From Pirellula sp. (GTDB taxonomy: Bacteria > Planctomycetota > Planctomycetia > Pirellulales > Pirellulaceae): 35,058 nt of DNA. Shown in pieces: positions 33,863-35,058 of this stretch; the stretch's first letter is position 1; the number at the start of each line of letters is the position of its first letter. Below the pieces are notes generated by a model. The model was not told the origin of the DNA and did not search any database. It worked only from the letters and a program-made list of their open reading frames with translations. The DNA lies in NCBI GenBank assembly GCA_025459245.1, contig JALOQZ010000027.1, positions 1-35,058 of the forward strand, in the 5' to 3' direction. A program made the position numbers and the translations under genes.

Positions 33863-35058
33863 ATGAAATCGTTCTCTTGGATCGCTGCGTTTGTAGGCTT
33901 CGTCGCGTTTACAAACACAAACCATGAAATCGCAGCGGCAACGCAACCGAATGTTTTATTCATCGCCATCGACGACTTGAACGATTGGGTCGGCTGCTTG
34001 GGTGGGCATCCTCAAACGCTCACGCCAAACCTGGATCGATTCGCCGCAAGCGGTGTCTTGTTCCGGAACGCCTATTGCCCCGCCGCTTCGTGCAATCCAT
34101 CCCGTTCCGCCATCTTCAGCGGCCTTCCACCACATCGATCTGGGCTTTATCGGAACACGCAGAAGATGCGAGAGGTGATGCCGGACGCGGAGTTGATACC
34201 AAAGTACTTCTCGAAGCACGGCTACTGGTCGGCCGGATCGGGAAAGATGCTGCATTACGTGATCGACCCAACCTCGTGGGACGAGTACTTCCCAGATAAA
34301 TCAACGGACAACCCATTTCCTCGCACCTTTAACCCAAAAAATCGTCCAGTTAGCTTGCCGCGTGGTGGGCCTTGGCAGTACGTCGAAACCGACTGGGCGT
34401 CGCTCGATATCAGCGACGAGGAATTTGGTGGTGATTGGCTTGTTACGAAATGGGTTAGCGACCAATTGAACAAACCGGCCAACAAACCATTCTTCCTAGC
34501 CTGCGGAATCTACCGACCGCACGAACCTTGGTTTGTTCCGAAACAGTACTTCGAACCTTTTCCACTGGAAAGCATTCAGATCCCTCCCGGTTACAAACCG
34601 GATGATCTGGAGGATCTCCCGCCAGCGGCGACGCGGATCGCACGCAACCGTTACTTTGCCCACATCCAAGAACAACAGCAGTGGAAGCAGGGTATCCAAG
34701 CCTACTTGGCTTCGATTCACTTCTCGGATGCCATGCTAGGTCGAGTATTGGACGCATTAGACAAAAGCCCACATCGCGATAATACAATCGTTGTCCTATG
34801 GAGTGACCACGGTTGGCATCTTGGGGAAAAAGAGCATTGGCAGAAGTTCACTGGCTGGAGAGCGTGTGCGCGAGTCCCATTGGTAATTCGCGTACCCAAA
34901 GGGACCCCCGGCTTGAAATCAGGCACCCAAGCGGGAGGAGTCTGCGATCGACCCGTGAGTCTCGTGGACCTCTTTGGCACTCTCACCGATCTTTGCGGTT
35001 TACCAGCCAAGATGGATATTTCAAACCGTAGCCTCGTACCGCTTCTACAAGATCCCAA
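33863..35058 (+). CDS. Exported iduronate-2-sulfatase-like sulfatase (3' end outside the window)
   Basis: The gene runs off the right edge; 398 codons are visible. A signal peptide (SWIAAFVGFVAFTN) is followed by cleavage near IAAATQ. The metal-binding segment is VLFIAIDDLNDWVGCLGGHP (Asp37-Asp38). The formylglycine motif is Cys77-Asn-Pro-Ser-Arg81 in AASCNPSRSAIFSG. Features of the iduronate-2-sulfatase-like group are the DDLNDW opening, CGIYRPHEPWFVPKQYF, and SDHGWHLGEKEHWQKFT near the end of the visible part. Substrate is probably a sulfated glycan. It lies 104 bases after the first sulfatase on the same strand and may be co-transcribed, with an inverted repeat between. Confidence 0.92.
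   Translation, partial: MKSFSWIAAFVGFVAFTNTNHEIAAATQPNVLFIAIDDLNDWVGCLGGHPQTLTPNLDRFAASGVLFRNAYCPAASCNPSRSAIFSGLPPHRSGLYRNTQKMREVMPDAELIPKYFSKHGYWSAGSGKMLHYVIDPTSWDEYFPDKSTDNPFPRTFNPKNRPVSLPRGGPWQYVETDWASLDISDEEFGGDWLVTKWVSDQLNKPANKPFFLACGIYRPHEPWFVPKQYFEPFPLESIQIPPGYKPDDLEDLPPAATRIARNRYFAHIQEQQQWKQGIQAYLASIHFSDAMLGRVLDALDKSPHRDNTIVVLWSDHGWHLGEKEHWQKFTGWRACARVPLVIRVPKGTPGLKSGTQAGGVCDRPVSLVDLFGTLTDLCGLPAKMDISNRSLVPLLQDP

Overview
The gene content points to a planctomycete of the Pirellulaceae type. The window carries a DUF1501 protein, a PPC-domain protein, a DUF1549/DUF1553 protein and a c-heme/WD40/coiled-coil protein in a row. It also has two secreted FGly sulfatases, Tat-exported Gfo/Idh/MocA and sugar-isomerase-like proteins, a SpoVG protein with a zinc ribbon, and a DUF58/VWA pair. 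The lineage is inferred from family content and gene style; no rRNA, tRNA, CRISPR array or insertion sequence was seen.

Layout. 1-2026 (+): a possible 3' end of an upstream gene, a SpsF-like nucleotidyltransferase, and an adenosine-kinase-like PfkB gene whose 5' end looks disrupted. 2032-4718 (-): a likely operon of a Tat-exported sugar isomerase/epimerase-like protein, a TetA-like MFS transporter and a GNAT acetyltransferase. 4719-5023: a divergent control region with a perfect -10 box flanked by an 11-bp inverted repeat. 5024-13890 (+): the four-gene planctomycete cassette, closed by a strong intrinsic terminator; the last gene appears to carry a one-base frameshift near its 3' end. 13894-14709 (+): a phosphodiester-glycosidase (NAGPA-like) protein overlapping asnB convergently. 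14683-17637 (-): floA then asnB. 18061-19404 (+): Gfo/Idh/MocA oxidoreductase. 19411-20711 (-): a FliA/WhiG-type sigma factor behind a small membrane protein. 20911-27308 (+): rhodanese, ispE, spoVG, radC, DUF58 and VWA genes. 27376-31952 (-): a P-loop ATPase, a NagA-like deacetylase, an IlvE-like aminotransferase, an MFS transporter and a small phage-type protein. 32118-35058 (+): two sulfatases, the second cut by the window end.

How the parts fit. The NagA-like protein, the two sulfatases and the two exported sugar-active proteins fit the sulfated-polysaccharide lifestyle of this group (inference). The 5024-13890 cassette encodes four exported proteins with heme-type motifs but no recognisable enzyme core; it is the best candidate for an undescribed system. 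ispE next to spoVG matches the order known from Bacillus, but this SpoVG has a four-cysteine ribbon inserted within its domain. Two coding disruptions (near 1091 and 13767) should be checked against reads before any functional reading.
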